Source: CAYQTE01 sp964420285 (GTDB lineage Bacteria > Planctomycetota > Phycisphaerae > Tepidisphaerales > Tepidisphaeraceae). From it: a stretch of 12,175 nucleotides of DNA. The stretch lies in assembly GCA_964420285.1 (NCBI GenBank), contig CAYQTE010000105.1:1-12175 (forward strand). The letters run 5' to 3'. Both the position numbers and the translations under genes were made by a program. This document shows, piece after piece, positions 1-6,177 of this stretch. A model generated the notes under the pieces. That model ran no database searches, was not told the DNA's origin, and saw nothing but the letters and a program-made list of their open reading frames with translations. Each line of letters opens with the position of its first letter. The first letter of the stretch is position 1.

Positions 1-75
1 GGTCGGTGGGACGGGCGTTGGGTCCGTGCCAAGCCATCGTCGCCGATCATCCCGATCGTGCCGGCGGTCGCTTAT

Positions 76-92
76 TTTCAACCGATTTGAAA
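76..92. promoter_or_regulatory. Perfect inverted repeat upstream of the first DUF4139 gene
   Basis: TTTCAA (76-81) and TTGAAA (87-92) form a perfect 6-bp inverted repeat with a 5-base spacer, about 85 bases before the chosen start of the first DUF4139 gene. The size and spacing would suit a dimeric repressor site. The right arm, TTGAAA, could also serve as a -35 element, but I see no convincing -10 at normal spacing. Bases 1-175 otherwise hold no gene I can support. Confidence 0.25.
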
Positions 93-175
93 CTTTCCGC
101 CCCACTCGGCGTCTATGGGGTGTGGCCGGGATTGCCGGGCTGTTGGGCGGTTTGGCTTTTGCGGGAGGATTCGCC

Positions 176-2191
176 ATGGTTCGAGGATATTTGGGGAGTG
201 TTGTCGCCGCGTTGTCTGTTGGGTGGCTGGCCGGGGGCGCTTGGGCGGCTGATCCCATCAAATTGCCGGGGAAGATCGAGTCTGTGACCGTTTATCGCGG
301 GCAGGCGCTGGTGACGCGGGTGGTGGATGTCACGGCGCCGGCCGGGGTCAGCGAAGTGACCATCACCGATCTCCCGGACCGGATCATACCCGGCAGCGTG
401 TATGCCGAATCCAGTGACGGCGTCGCCATCCACTCGGTCCGCTACCAGGAATACCCCGTCCAGCAGGATATCCGGGCCGGGGTCAAAACCCTCGACGACC
501 AAATCCGGGCCGATCAGGATGCCCTCGATGCCGATAACCGCGCCGGCCAAGTTCTGGCCGCTCGCAGCCAATATCTGGACAAGCTGGAAGCCTTCACGGC
601 GCCGACGGCGACGGCCGAGTTGTCCAAGGGAGTGCTGGACGCCGATGTGCTCAAGAACCTGACCACATTCGTTTTCGAGCAGCGCAAGGCCATCAGTGAC
701 GCATCGCTGGACCTGTCGCGCAAGGACCGCGATGCTCGCGACTCCCTGACGCTGCATACCCGTCAGCGAAACGAACTGGCTGGCGGCTCGACCAAGACCG
801 CGCGCGACGCATCCGTGCTGGTTGAATTCAAGAACGCCGGCGGGCAGTTGCGCGTGCATTATCTGGTCGATCAGGCCGACTGGACCGCATCCTATATCGC
901 CCACGGTGATCCCAAACAACAGACGGTGAGCCTGGAATACGACGCCTCGGTGCGTCAAATGAGCGGCGAGGACTGGCCAGATGTGAACATGACCCTTTCG
1001 ACGGCCACGCCGAGCCTTGTCGCCACCGCGCCGCAGCTTGATCCGCTGGAAATCGCCCTGCAAAGCGTGCCGCTGGTGCAGGCTGAACAGCAATTGGCGG
1101 CCGCGGGCGAATATGACGAGGAACGCAAATTTCTCGAACAGGCCCAGGCCAACGCGGAAGTCCTGCGTAACGGCCCGGTGGCCGCCAACAGTGCCAGCAA
1201 CATTGGCAGTGGCGGCGGCACAATCGGACGCGGCGCACGGGCTGGCCGGGGCGGCGCGGGTGCCGGCGGCGCTGCCGGCGCGCCTGGCGGAGCCGGCGCG
1301 AGCAGCTTTGGTAATCTCGGCGGCTACGGCGGTATGGGCGGCGGCAGTGCGGGCGGTTATGTCACAGATGGCACAATAGGTCTCGGTTACGCGACGACCA
1401 TGCCGTCCCAGGTGTTTGACAGGATGGAAGTCCAGCAGAAGGCGCTGGATCAGAACCTCAAGGACGTTTCGCGGCAGCTTCAAGAACTTGAATTGGTCGC
1501 CCAGGCCGCCAAACCCCAGACGCCCAACGAAGGCCATCAGAGCGTGGCCGTCACCTACAATATCCCCCGCACGACCCTACCCAGCCGTGCGGATGAGCAG
1601 CTTATCCAGATCAGCACGCTGGCCCTCAAGGGAACGTTCTACAAGACGGCCATGCCCGTGCTGACCAGTTTCATCTACAACCAGGCCAATGTCGTCAACA
1701 ACGGCAAGATCGTTCTGCTGGCCGGGCCGGTCTCCAGTTATGACAGCGATCATTTCGTGGGCATCGGCCAGCTTCCCACCGTGGCCACGGGCGAATCCTT
1801 CACGCTCGGGTTCGGCATCGACGCCACGCTCCGCGCCAGTCGTGAACTGGTCGAAAAGACCGACGCGCTCCAGGCCGGCAACCGCGTGCTCAATTTCAAT
1901 TACAAATTGTCGATCGAGAACTTCGGCTCCGACCCGGCCGTGGTGCGGCTGATGGACCGCGTCCCCACCACCAAGGCGACCGAGGCGAAGATCACGTTGG
2001 GCACGGCCAGCCGGGAATTGTCCACCGACGGCCAATACGTCGCGACCGACAAAAACAAGGGCATTCTTCGCTGGGACGTGACCATCCCGGCGCAGGCGAT
2101 CGGCGACAAAGCCGTCACCGTCGACCATCAGTTCAAGGTGGAATACGACAAACAACTGTCCATTTCCGCCACCAGTTTTACCGGACGATAA
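176..2191 (+). CDS. Exported DUF4140/DUF4139 (MuiA-like) protein, copy 1
   Basis: Encodes 671 residues. A signal peptide (MVRGYLGSVVAALSVGWLAG, then GAWA) probably ends after Ala24, so the protein should be exported. Residues 33-90 (KIESVTVYRGQALVTR onward) match the N-terminal DUF4140 domain of the mucoidy-inhibitor MuiA family. Residues about 100-205 are charged and helical, as in the family's coiled coil. From about 213 comes DUF4139, with the hallmark stretch YDASVRQMSGEDWPDV near 255-270 followed by LSTATPSL. A Gly/Ala-rich insert (about 344-404) splits DUF4139. The biochemical role of this family is not established. I chose ATG 176 because GGGAGG (163-168) lies seven bases upstream and the signal peptide follows at once. 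The frame is open back to 26, but that extension would place an Arg-rich stretch and a second hydrophobic segment before the signal. A close paralogue follows 59 bases downstream with no terminator between, so co-transcription is likely. Confidence 0.88.
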   Translation: MVRGYLGSVVAALSVGWLAGGAWAADPIKLPGKIESVTVYRGQALVTRVVDVTAPAGVSEVTITDLPDRIIPGSVYAESSDGVAIHSVRYQEYPVQQDIRAGVKTLDDQIRADQDALDADNRAGQVLAARSQYLDKLEAFTAPTATAELSKGVLDADVLKNLTTFVFEQRKAISDASLDLSRKDRDARDSLTLHTRQRNELAGGSTKTARDASVLVEFKNAGGQLRVHYLVDQADWTASYIAHGDPKQQTVSLEYDASVRQMSGEDWPDVNMTLSTATPSLVATAPQLDPLEIALQSVPLVQAEQQLAAAGEYDEERKFLEQAQANAEVLRNGPVAANSASNIGSGGGTIGRGARAGRGGAGAGGAAGAPGGAGASSFGNLGGYGGMGGGSAGGYVTDGTIGLGYATTMPSQVFDRMEVQQKALDQNLKDVSRQLQELELVAQAAKPQTPNEGHQSVAVTYNIPRTTLPSRADEQLIQISTLALKGTFYKTAMPVLTSFIYNQANVVNNGKIVLLAGPVSSYDSDHFVGIGQLPTVATGESFTLGFGIDATLRASRELVEKTDALQAGNRVLNFNYKLSIENFGSDPAVVRLMDRVPTTKATEAKITLGTASRELSTDGQYVATDKNKGILRWDVTIPAQAIGDKAVTVDHQFKVEYDKQLSISATSFTGR

Positions 2192-2210
2192 TTGCGTGAT
2201 TGGACGATAA
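2183..2210. repeat. Nine-base direct repeat at the end of the first DUF4139 gene
   Basis: GGACGATAA occurs at 2183-2191, where it includes the TAA stop codon, and again at 2202-2210, a period of 19 bases. It may be a small local duplication or a pair of binding half-sites. No function can be assigned from sequence. Confidence 0.4.
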
Positions 2211-2250
2211 CTTACAACAACAACATCGATTCCTGCCAAGGAGAACCACC

Positions 2251-4191
2251 ATGATCCGTCGATTGATATGCTTGAGCGTCGCTGGCTACGCACTGGCGTC
2301 CTTCTTCACCGCGGCGCACGCGGCCGATCCCATCTCGCTGACCGGGAAGATCGATTCCGTCACCGTCTATCGCGGGCAGGCGCTGGTCACGCGCACCGTC
2401 GATGTGTCGGCGCCGGCGGGACTGACCGACATCGTGGTGACCGGCCTGCCGGAGCGGGTGATCCCCGGAAGCGTCTACGCCGAATCGGCCGACGGCATCG
2501 ATATCCACTCGGTCGGCTTCCGCACTCGGGCGGTGGAGCAGGACAACCGCGTGGAGGTTCAGCAGATCGACAAACTGATCCGCGCCGACCAGGACGACCT
2601 TGACGCGGTGAACCGTTCACAGCAGGTACTGGCGCAGCGCAGCCAATATCTGGACAAGCTCGAATCTTTCGCCGCCCCCACGGCCATGACCGAACTGTCC
2701 AAGGGCGTGCTGAACGCCGATGTGCTCAAGGCGCTGACCACGTTCATTTTCGACCAGCGCAAGGACATCAGCGACGAATCACTCGATCTCTCCCACAAGC
2801 AGCGCGCCGCGCAGGAGCAGCTTGATCTTCACCAGCGCCAGCGCGCCGAACTGACCGGCGGATCGACCAAGAGCGTCCGCGAAGCCGTCGTTTCCGTCAC
2901 GTTCAAGAACGCCGGCGGGCAGTTGCGCGTCCACTATCTGGTCGACCAGGCCGACTGGACCGCCTCCTACATCGCCCACGGCAATCCTTCCCAGCAATCG
3001 GTCAACCTGGAATACGACGCCTCGGTGCGTCAGATGAGCGGCGAGGACTGGCCGGATGTGGACATGATCCTCTCGACGGCCACGCCGAGCCTGGTCGCCA
3101 CCGCGCCGGTGCTTGACCCGCTGGAAATCGCACTGGCCAGCGTCCCCTACGCCAACGGCCAGACCGCCGTTACCAGCGCCTATGCCGAGCAGCGCGACGC
3201 GCTCATCCAGCAGCGAACCGCGGCCGAAGCCAACCGCAGCTTGAGCAATAACTATAACGGCCCCGTCACGATCAACGGCGGCGCGCTGAGCAACGGCAGT
3301 TTCAATGGCAATTTCGGCGTCACGCAGCAGCAGCTTCAGAATCTCGCGCCCGCGCAGTCGCTCGACTCCGACCTGAATTCCGTGGCGCGGCAGCTTCAGG
3401 TTCTTGAGTTGGTTGCCGAGGCCACGAAGCCGCAGACGCCCTCCGAAGGACATCAGAGCGTCAGCGTCACCTATCACCTGACCAACAGAACCACGCTCCC
3501 CAGCCGGGCTGACGAACAGCTCATCCAGATCAGCACGCTGGCCCTGAAGGGAACCTTCTACAAGACGGCCATGCCCGTGCTGACCAGTTTCATCTATGAT
3601 CAGGCCAGCGTGGTGAACGACGGCAAGAACGTCCTGCTGGCCGGGCCGGTTTCGAGTTATCAAAATGACCATTTCGTGGGCATTGGCCAGCTTCCCACGG
3701 TCACCACTGGCGAATCATTCACGCTCGGGTTTGGGATTGACGCCTCGCTCCGCGCAGGCCGTGAACTGGTCGAAAAGACCGACACCGTCCAGGCCGGAAA
3801 CCGCGTGCTCGGGTTCAATTACAAGCTGACGATCGAGAACTTCGGCAATGATCCGGCCATCGTCCGTCTGATGGATCGCGTCCCGACCACCAAGGCCAAT
3901 GAGGCCAAGATCACGCTGGGGGCGACCAGCAAGGAACTGTCGGCCGCACCGGAATACCTTCCGGACGACAAGACCAAGGGCATTCTACGCTGGGACGTGT
4001 CGGTGCCGGCGCAGGCGATCGGCGACAAGGCGGCCACCGTTACGCATCAGTTCAAGGTCGAATACGACAAGCAACTCACGGTTTCCAGCGCCGCCCTGAC
4101 GGCCGGCGGCTTTGGCGGCGGTGGTGGTGGCCGCGGCGGCGCCGGCGGCGGTGGCGGGGCTGGCGGAGCTGGTCGCGGCGCCGGCCGGTAA
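2251..4191 (+). CDS. Exported DUF4140/DUF4139 (MuiA-like) protein, copy 2
   Basis: Encodes 646 residues and is a tandem paralogue of the gene just upstream. The two align without a gap for the first 300 residues after their start codons and again over roughly the last 240, where most positions are identical. Residues 1-24 form a signal peptide ending TAAHA. DUF4140 starts near residue 33, the helical segment covers about 100-205, and DUF4139 follows with QMSGEDWPDV near 261-270. The middle (301-374) differs: this copy has an Asn/Gly/Ser-rich stretch (about 328-356) where copy 1 has a long Gly/Ala insert. It then ends in its own Gly-rich tail (619-646), which copy 1 lacks. ATG 2251 is preceded by AGGAG (2239-2243) with seven bases between. 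The frame is open to 2200, but that start has no such site. The function is unknown beyond the family; an envelope location is inferred from the signal peptide. Confidence 0.88.
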   Translation: MIRRLICLSVAGYALASFFTAAHAADPISLTGKIDSVTVYRGQALVTRTVDVSAPAGLTDIVVTGLPERVIPGSVYAESADGIDIHSVGFRTRAVEQDNRVEVQQIDKLIRADQDDLDAVNRSQQVLAQRSQYLDKLESFAAPTAMTELSKGVLNADVLKALTTFIFDQRKDISDESLDLSHKQRAAQEQLDLHQRQRAELTGGSTKSVREAVVSVTFKNAGGQLRVHYLVDQADWTASYIAHGNPSQQSVNLEYDASVRQMSGEDWPDVDMILSTATPSLVATAPVLDPLEIALASVPYANGQTAVTSAYAEQRDALIQQRTAAEANRSLSNNYNGPVTINGGALSNGSFNGNFGVTQQQLQNLAPAQSLDSDLNSVARQLQVLELVAEATKPQTPSEGHQSVSVTYHLTNRTTLPSRADEQLIQISTLALKGTFYKTAMPVLTSFIYDQASVVNDGKNVLLAGPVSSYQNDHFVGIGQLPTVTTGESFTLGFGIDASLRAGRELVEKTDTVQAGNRVLGFNYKLTIENFGNDPAIVRLMDRVPTTKANEAKITLGATSKELSAAPEYLPDDKTKGILRWDVSVPAQAIGDKAATVTHQFKVEYDKQLTVSSAALTAGGFGGGGGGRGGAGGGGGAGGAGRGAGR

Positions 4192-4216
4192 GCCGCTCGT
4201 CCGATACGGCCGTGTC

Positions 4217-4255
4217 TTCCGGCCGCGCCGTTGAGCGCTCAAGACGCGGCCGGAA
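4217..4255. terminator. Large GC-rich hairpin between convergent genes
   Basis: TTCCGGCCGCG (4217-4227) pairs perfectly with CGCGGCCGGAA (4245-4255), an 11-bp stem. The 17-base loop contains a second perfect palindrome, TTGAGCGCTCAA (4231-4242), so the structure can extend into a two-stage hairpin. It lies in the 71-base gap between the second DUF4139 gene and the converging zinc-ribbon gene, which suits a bidirectional terminator. No T-run follows on either strand, so it is not a classical intrinsic terminator. It could instead protect 3' ends or act as a protein site. Confidence 0.55.
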
Positions 4256-4262
4256 TCGGGGG

Positions 4263-5000
4263 TTAGCTCGGGCGTTTTCGGCCTGGGCGGCTGGCGCTGC
4301 GATCGGCCAATGCCTGGGCACGCCGCTGGGCGTGGGTCAACGCGGCGGTTCCCTTGATGACGTCGCGGCCGCGCACCGGGTTGGCGCGCGACCGCGCCAT
4401 GGTGGCCACGCGCTGCAAACGCTGACCGTCCGGATCGCAATCCAGGCCGCAGTTGGGGCACACCTCGAACGAACCGTCGATCGGTTCGCCGCAGCCGACG
4501 CATTGCCCGTCCTTGCGACGCTGTTCGATCAGCTTGTCGCGCCGGCGGTTTTCCAGGATCCCCTTGCCCGCGTACCACACCAGCAGCGGCGTGGCGATAA
4601 CCAGCAGCCACGGCCCGAAGGCCGCCATGATCATCAGCCACACCAGGCACACAACCAGCACACCGGCGAACAAGGCATAGACCTGTATCGGCGGCACGCC
4701 CTGGGTGTTCCGGCTGGCCGCTTCATGCACCATCGTGATCAAGCTCACCACGAAAATGACCGGCCACACCACCCAGCCCTGCGATATGCACACATTGAGG
4801 ACCACTCCCAACACGATCGCGGCCGCCGTCACAAGATAGGACCAGCGCAGGTCGAACCGCCGGAACTGAATCAAGCCCTCGGCAAGATAGTCCTTGATCA
4901 GACGCCAGTTCATGTCGGCGGATCGTAAGCTGGCGGCGGCCGGCAAGCCATGCTCGAATGGGCCATAGAGACATTTTGGCCGCGAATCTGAAGAATCCAT
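4263..5000 (-). CDS. Membrane protein with C-terminal zinc ribbon
   Basis: Encodes 245 residues from ATG 5000, or 216 from ATG 4913 (start MNWRLIKDYL). Neither start has a Shine-Dalgarno site, and the extra 29 residues show no recognisable feature, so the shorter form is quite possible. Hydrophobic segments lie at about 53-73, 77-92, 104-126 and 128-144, suggesting four membrane passes. A basic segment (about 151-163) follows, then a zinc ribbon: C167-x2-C170 and C181-x2-C184, with a further Cys at 188. The tail is basic and Ala/Arg-rich. By the positive-inside rule the basic segment and ribbon should be cytoplasmic. I do not recognise the family. The architecture resembles the many small bacterial membrane proteins with one zinc ribbon whose roles are unknown. 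The gene converges on the second DUF4139 gene and is divergent from the Gly-rich protein gene. Confidence 0.72.
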   Translation of the reverse strand: MDSSDSRPKCLYGPFEHGLPAAASLRSADMNWRLIKDYLAEGLIQFRRFDLRWSYLVTAAAIVLGVVLNVCISQGWVVWPVIFVVSLITMVHEAASRNTQGVPPIQVYALFAGVLVVCLVWLMIMAAFGPWLLVIATPLLVWYAGKGILENRRRDKLIEQRRKDGQCVGCGEPIDGSFEVCPNCGLDCDPDGQRLQRVATMARSRANPVRGRDVIKGTAALTHAQRRAQALADRSASRPGRKRPS

Positions 5001-5058
5001 GAAGGCAGCGATTTCCCGATATTTGTCGTTTTGTTCATCGCGCCTTAAGGTACGCGGG

Positions 5059-5118
5059 TGGACAATGTGTCCAGCGCTGGGAGTTTGGTTCCCCGGCCGG
5101 TTCTGGATTGCAACCGGC
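5059..5118. promoter_or_regulatory. Cluster of three inverted repeats in a divergent intergenic region
   Basis: Between the zinc-ribbon gene and the Gly-rich protein gene lie three inverted repeats. TGGACAATGTGTCCA (5059-5073) is a 6-bp repeat with a 3-base centre. CCAGCGCTGG (5071-5080) is a perfect 10-base palindrome sharing three bases with the first. GCCGGTT (5096-5102) pairs with AACCGGC (5112-5118) across nine bases. The first two look like operator sites, and the third would form a hairpin in the leader of the Gly-rich gene. I could not identify a convincing promoter for either flanking gene. Confidence 0.35.
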
Positions 5119-5161
5119 GGTGACTCCCTCGCAAACTTCTGTCCCTTTTGAGGAGATACTC

Positions 5162-5941
5162 ATGATGACTCGACGAACAATCGCCTGCCTGACGGCAGTG
5201 ATGATGGTAGCGCTGCTGACGACCTCGGCCTGGGCCGGCGGCGGTGGTGGCTTTGGTGGTGGCGGCGGTGGTGGTGGATTCGGTGGCGGCGGCGGGCGCG
5301 GCGGCGGCGGATTTGGCGGTGGCGGCGGTGGACGCGGCGGCGGCGGCTTTGGCGGCGGTGGCGGTGGCCCCGGCGGGGGCGGTGGACCCGGCGGTGGCGG
5401 TGGACCCGGCGGCGGGTTTGGCGGCGGGCCCGGCGGTGGCGGCTTTGGCGGCGGCGGAATGAACAATCGCCAGAACCAGCTTGCTCAGATTCAACAGACC
5501 GTCGGATTGAGTGACGATGAAATGGCCGCCCTTACTTCAAAAATCAGCGCCATACTGGATGACCTGGCGGTTGTTCAAGCCGGCAACGGCACGATGTTCT
5601 CCAACGGCCGCGGCCGTGGCGGTCGCGGCGGATTTGGCGGCGGCGGGCCCGGTGGCGCGGGTGGCCCCGGTGGCGCAGTGGCGCCCGGCGGCGCGGCCAC
5701 TCCCGGTGGCGTTGCGGCAGCCGCGGCCACAAACGAAGTTCAGAAGGCCGTCAACGACCTTCAGGCCGTTCTCGCCCAGACCGACGCCACTCCTGACGCG
5801 ATCAAGGCCCGACTGGACGCCCTGCACGATGCCATGCTGGCCGCGACGGAGAAACTCACCAAGGATCGCAACGATCTCAAGAGCGCTTTGACCCAGAAAC
5901 AGGAAGCCTCGCTCACGCTTTTGGGCGTGCTCGGCGCCTGA
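5162..5941 (+). CDS. Secreted Gly-rich low-complexity protein with helical C-terminal region
   Basis: Encodes 259 residues. Residues 1-25 are a signal peptide (hydrophobic core TAVMMVALL, end SAWA). Residues 26-99 are almost pure Gly broken at intervals by Phe, Arg and Pro (GGGGFGGGG, GRGGGG, GPGGGG). Residues 100-140 are helix-forming (QLAQIQQTVGLSDDEMAALT). A second Gly/Ala/Pro stretch spans about 149-189, and a strongly helical tail (191-256) ends in TQKQEASLTLLGVL. Gly-rich segments of this kind are usually flexible, adhesive or structural, and the helical parts may drive self-association; both statements are inference. GAGGAG (5150-5155) lies six bases before ATG 5162, and a second in-frame ATG follows at 5165. 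An intrinsic terminator lies just downstream, so this is probably a single-gene transcript. I do not know a characterised homologue. The Gly-rich sequence also echoes that in the two DUF4139 proteins upstream. Confidence 0.78.
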   Translation: MMTRRTIACLTAVMMVALLTTSAWAGGGGGFGGGGGGGGFGGGGGRGGGGFGGGGGGRGGGGFGGGGGGPGGGGGPGGGGGPGGGFGGGPGGGGFGGGGMNNRQNQLAQIQQTVGLSDDEMAALTSKISAILDDLAVVQAGNGTMFSNGRGRGGRGGFGGGGPGGAGGPGGAVAPGGAATPGGVAAAAATNEVQKAVNDLQAVLAQTDATPDAIKARLDALHDAMLAATEKLTKDRNDLKSALTQKQEASLTLLGVLGA

Positions 5942-5986
5942 TTGGTCGACGCGCCGAATCCGAACTCGGCACCATCCCCTGCTCCA

Positions 5987-6012
5987 GCCGCCTCCGGGCG
6001 GCTTTTCTTTTT
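5987..6012 (+). terminator. Intrinsic terminator of the Gly-rich protein gene
   Basis: GCCGCC (5987-5992) and GGCGGC (5997-6002) form a 6-bp GC stem closed by the tetraloop TCCG, followed directly by TTTTCTTTTT (6003-6012). It starts 46 bases after the stop codon. It is the clearest classical terminator in the window and separates the Gly-rich gene from the rpsA promoter. Confidence 0.88.
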
Positions 6013-6036
6013 GATAATTTTGGCATCGCTCCGCTG

Positions 6037-6066
6037 TTTACGCCGAGCCATGTCCGCGTTTATAAT
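6037..6066 (+). promoter_or_regulatory. Sigma-70-type promoter for rpsA
   Basis: TATAAT (6061-6066) is a perfect -10 consensus, with TTTACG (6037-6042; four of six matches) 18 bases upstream as the -35. Transcription would begin near 6073, giving a 5' leader of about 105 bases before rpsA. Confidence 0.65.
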
Positions 6067-6119
6067 TTGGGGTTCGCAGTCGAGCGGTTGGTCCGCTTGG
6101 GCGTTTTCGAGTGGTCTGT

Positions 6120-6154
6120 CGTTGCGGCGGGCATGGCGCCGCGACGCTGTTTTT
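6120..6154 (+). promoter_or_regulatory. Terminator-like hairpin in the rpsA leader (candidate attenuator)
   Basis: CGTTGCGGCG (6120-6129) pairs with CGCCGCGACG (6137-6146) in a 10-bp stem with one G-T wobble and a 7-base loop. After CTG comes TTTTT (6150-6154). The element lies between the likely rpsA promoter and the rpsA start codon, ending 23 bases before it, so it could end transcription early. A smaller hairpin, AGCGG/CCGCT (6083-6097), precedes it. Autoregulation is well known for rpsA in E. coli at the level of translation; a transcriptional attenuator here is inference. I found no obvious antiterminator pairing by eye. Confidence 0.5.
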
Positions 6155-6177
6155 ATCGCCATGCGTGGTTCTGATTT

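Noticed and set aside
26..175. 50-codon N-terminal extension of the first DUF4139 protein
   Set aside because: ATG 176 has a strong Shine-Dalgarno site and a canonical signal peptide, and aligns exactly with the start of the paralogue. The extension is Arg-rich with an extra hydrophobic segment.
113..1537. Long minus-strand open frame (474 codons) opposite the first DUF4139 gene
   Set aside because: It is antisense to a well-supported gene with signal peptide and domain matches. Long antisense frames are expected at high GC, and the translation is low-complexity Arg/Gly/Ala without recognisable motifs.
5200..5460. Short tandem repeat or CRISPR-like array
   Set aside because: The repetition is irregular Gly coding (GGCGGCGGT with Phe, Arg and Pro codons) within one reading frame. 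There are no constant repeats with unique spacers.
5035..5494. Minus-strand frames giving Pro-rich and Ala/Thr-rich proteins
   Set aside because: They are the reverse complement of the GGC/GGT codons of the Gly-rich gene, and they run through the palindromic leader. They have no independent support.
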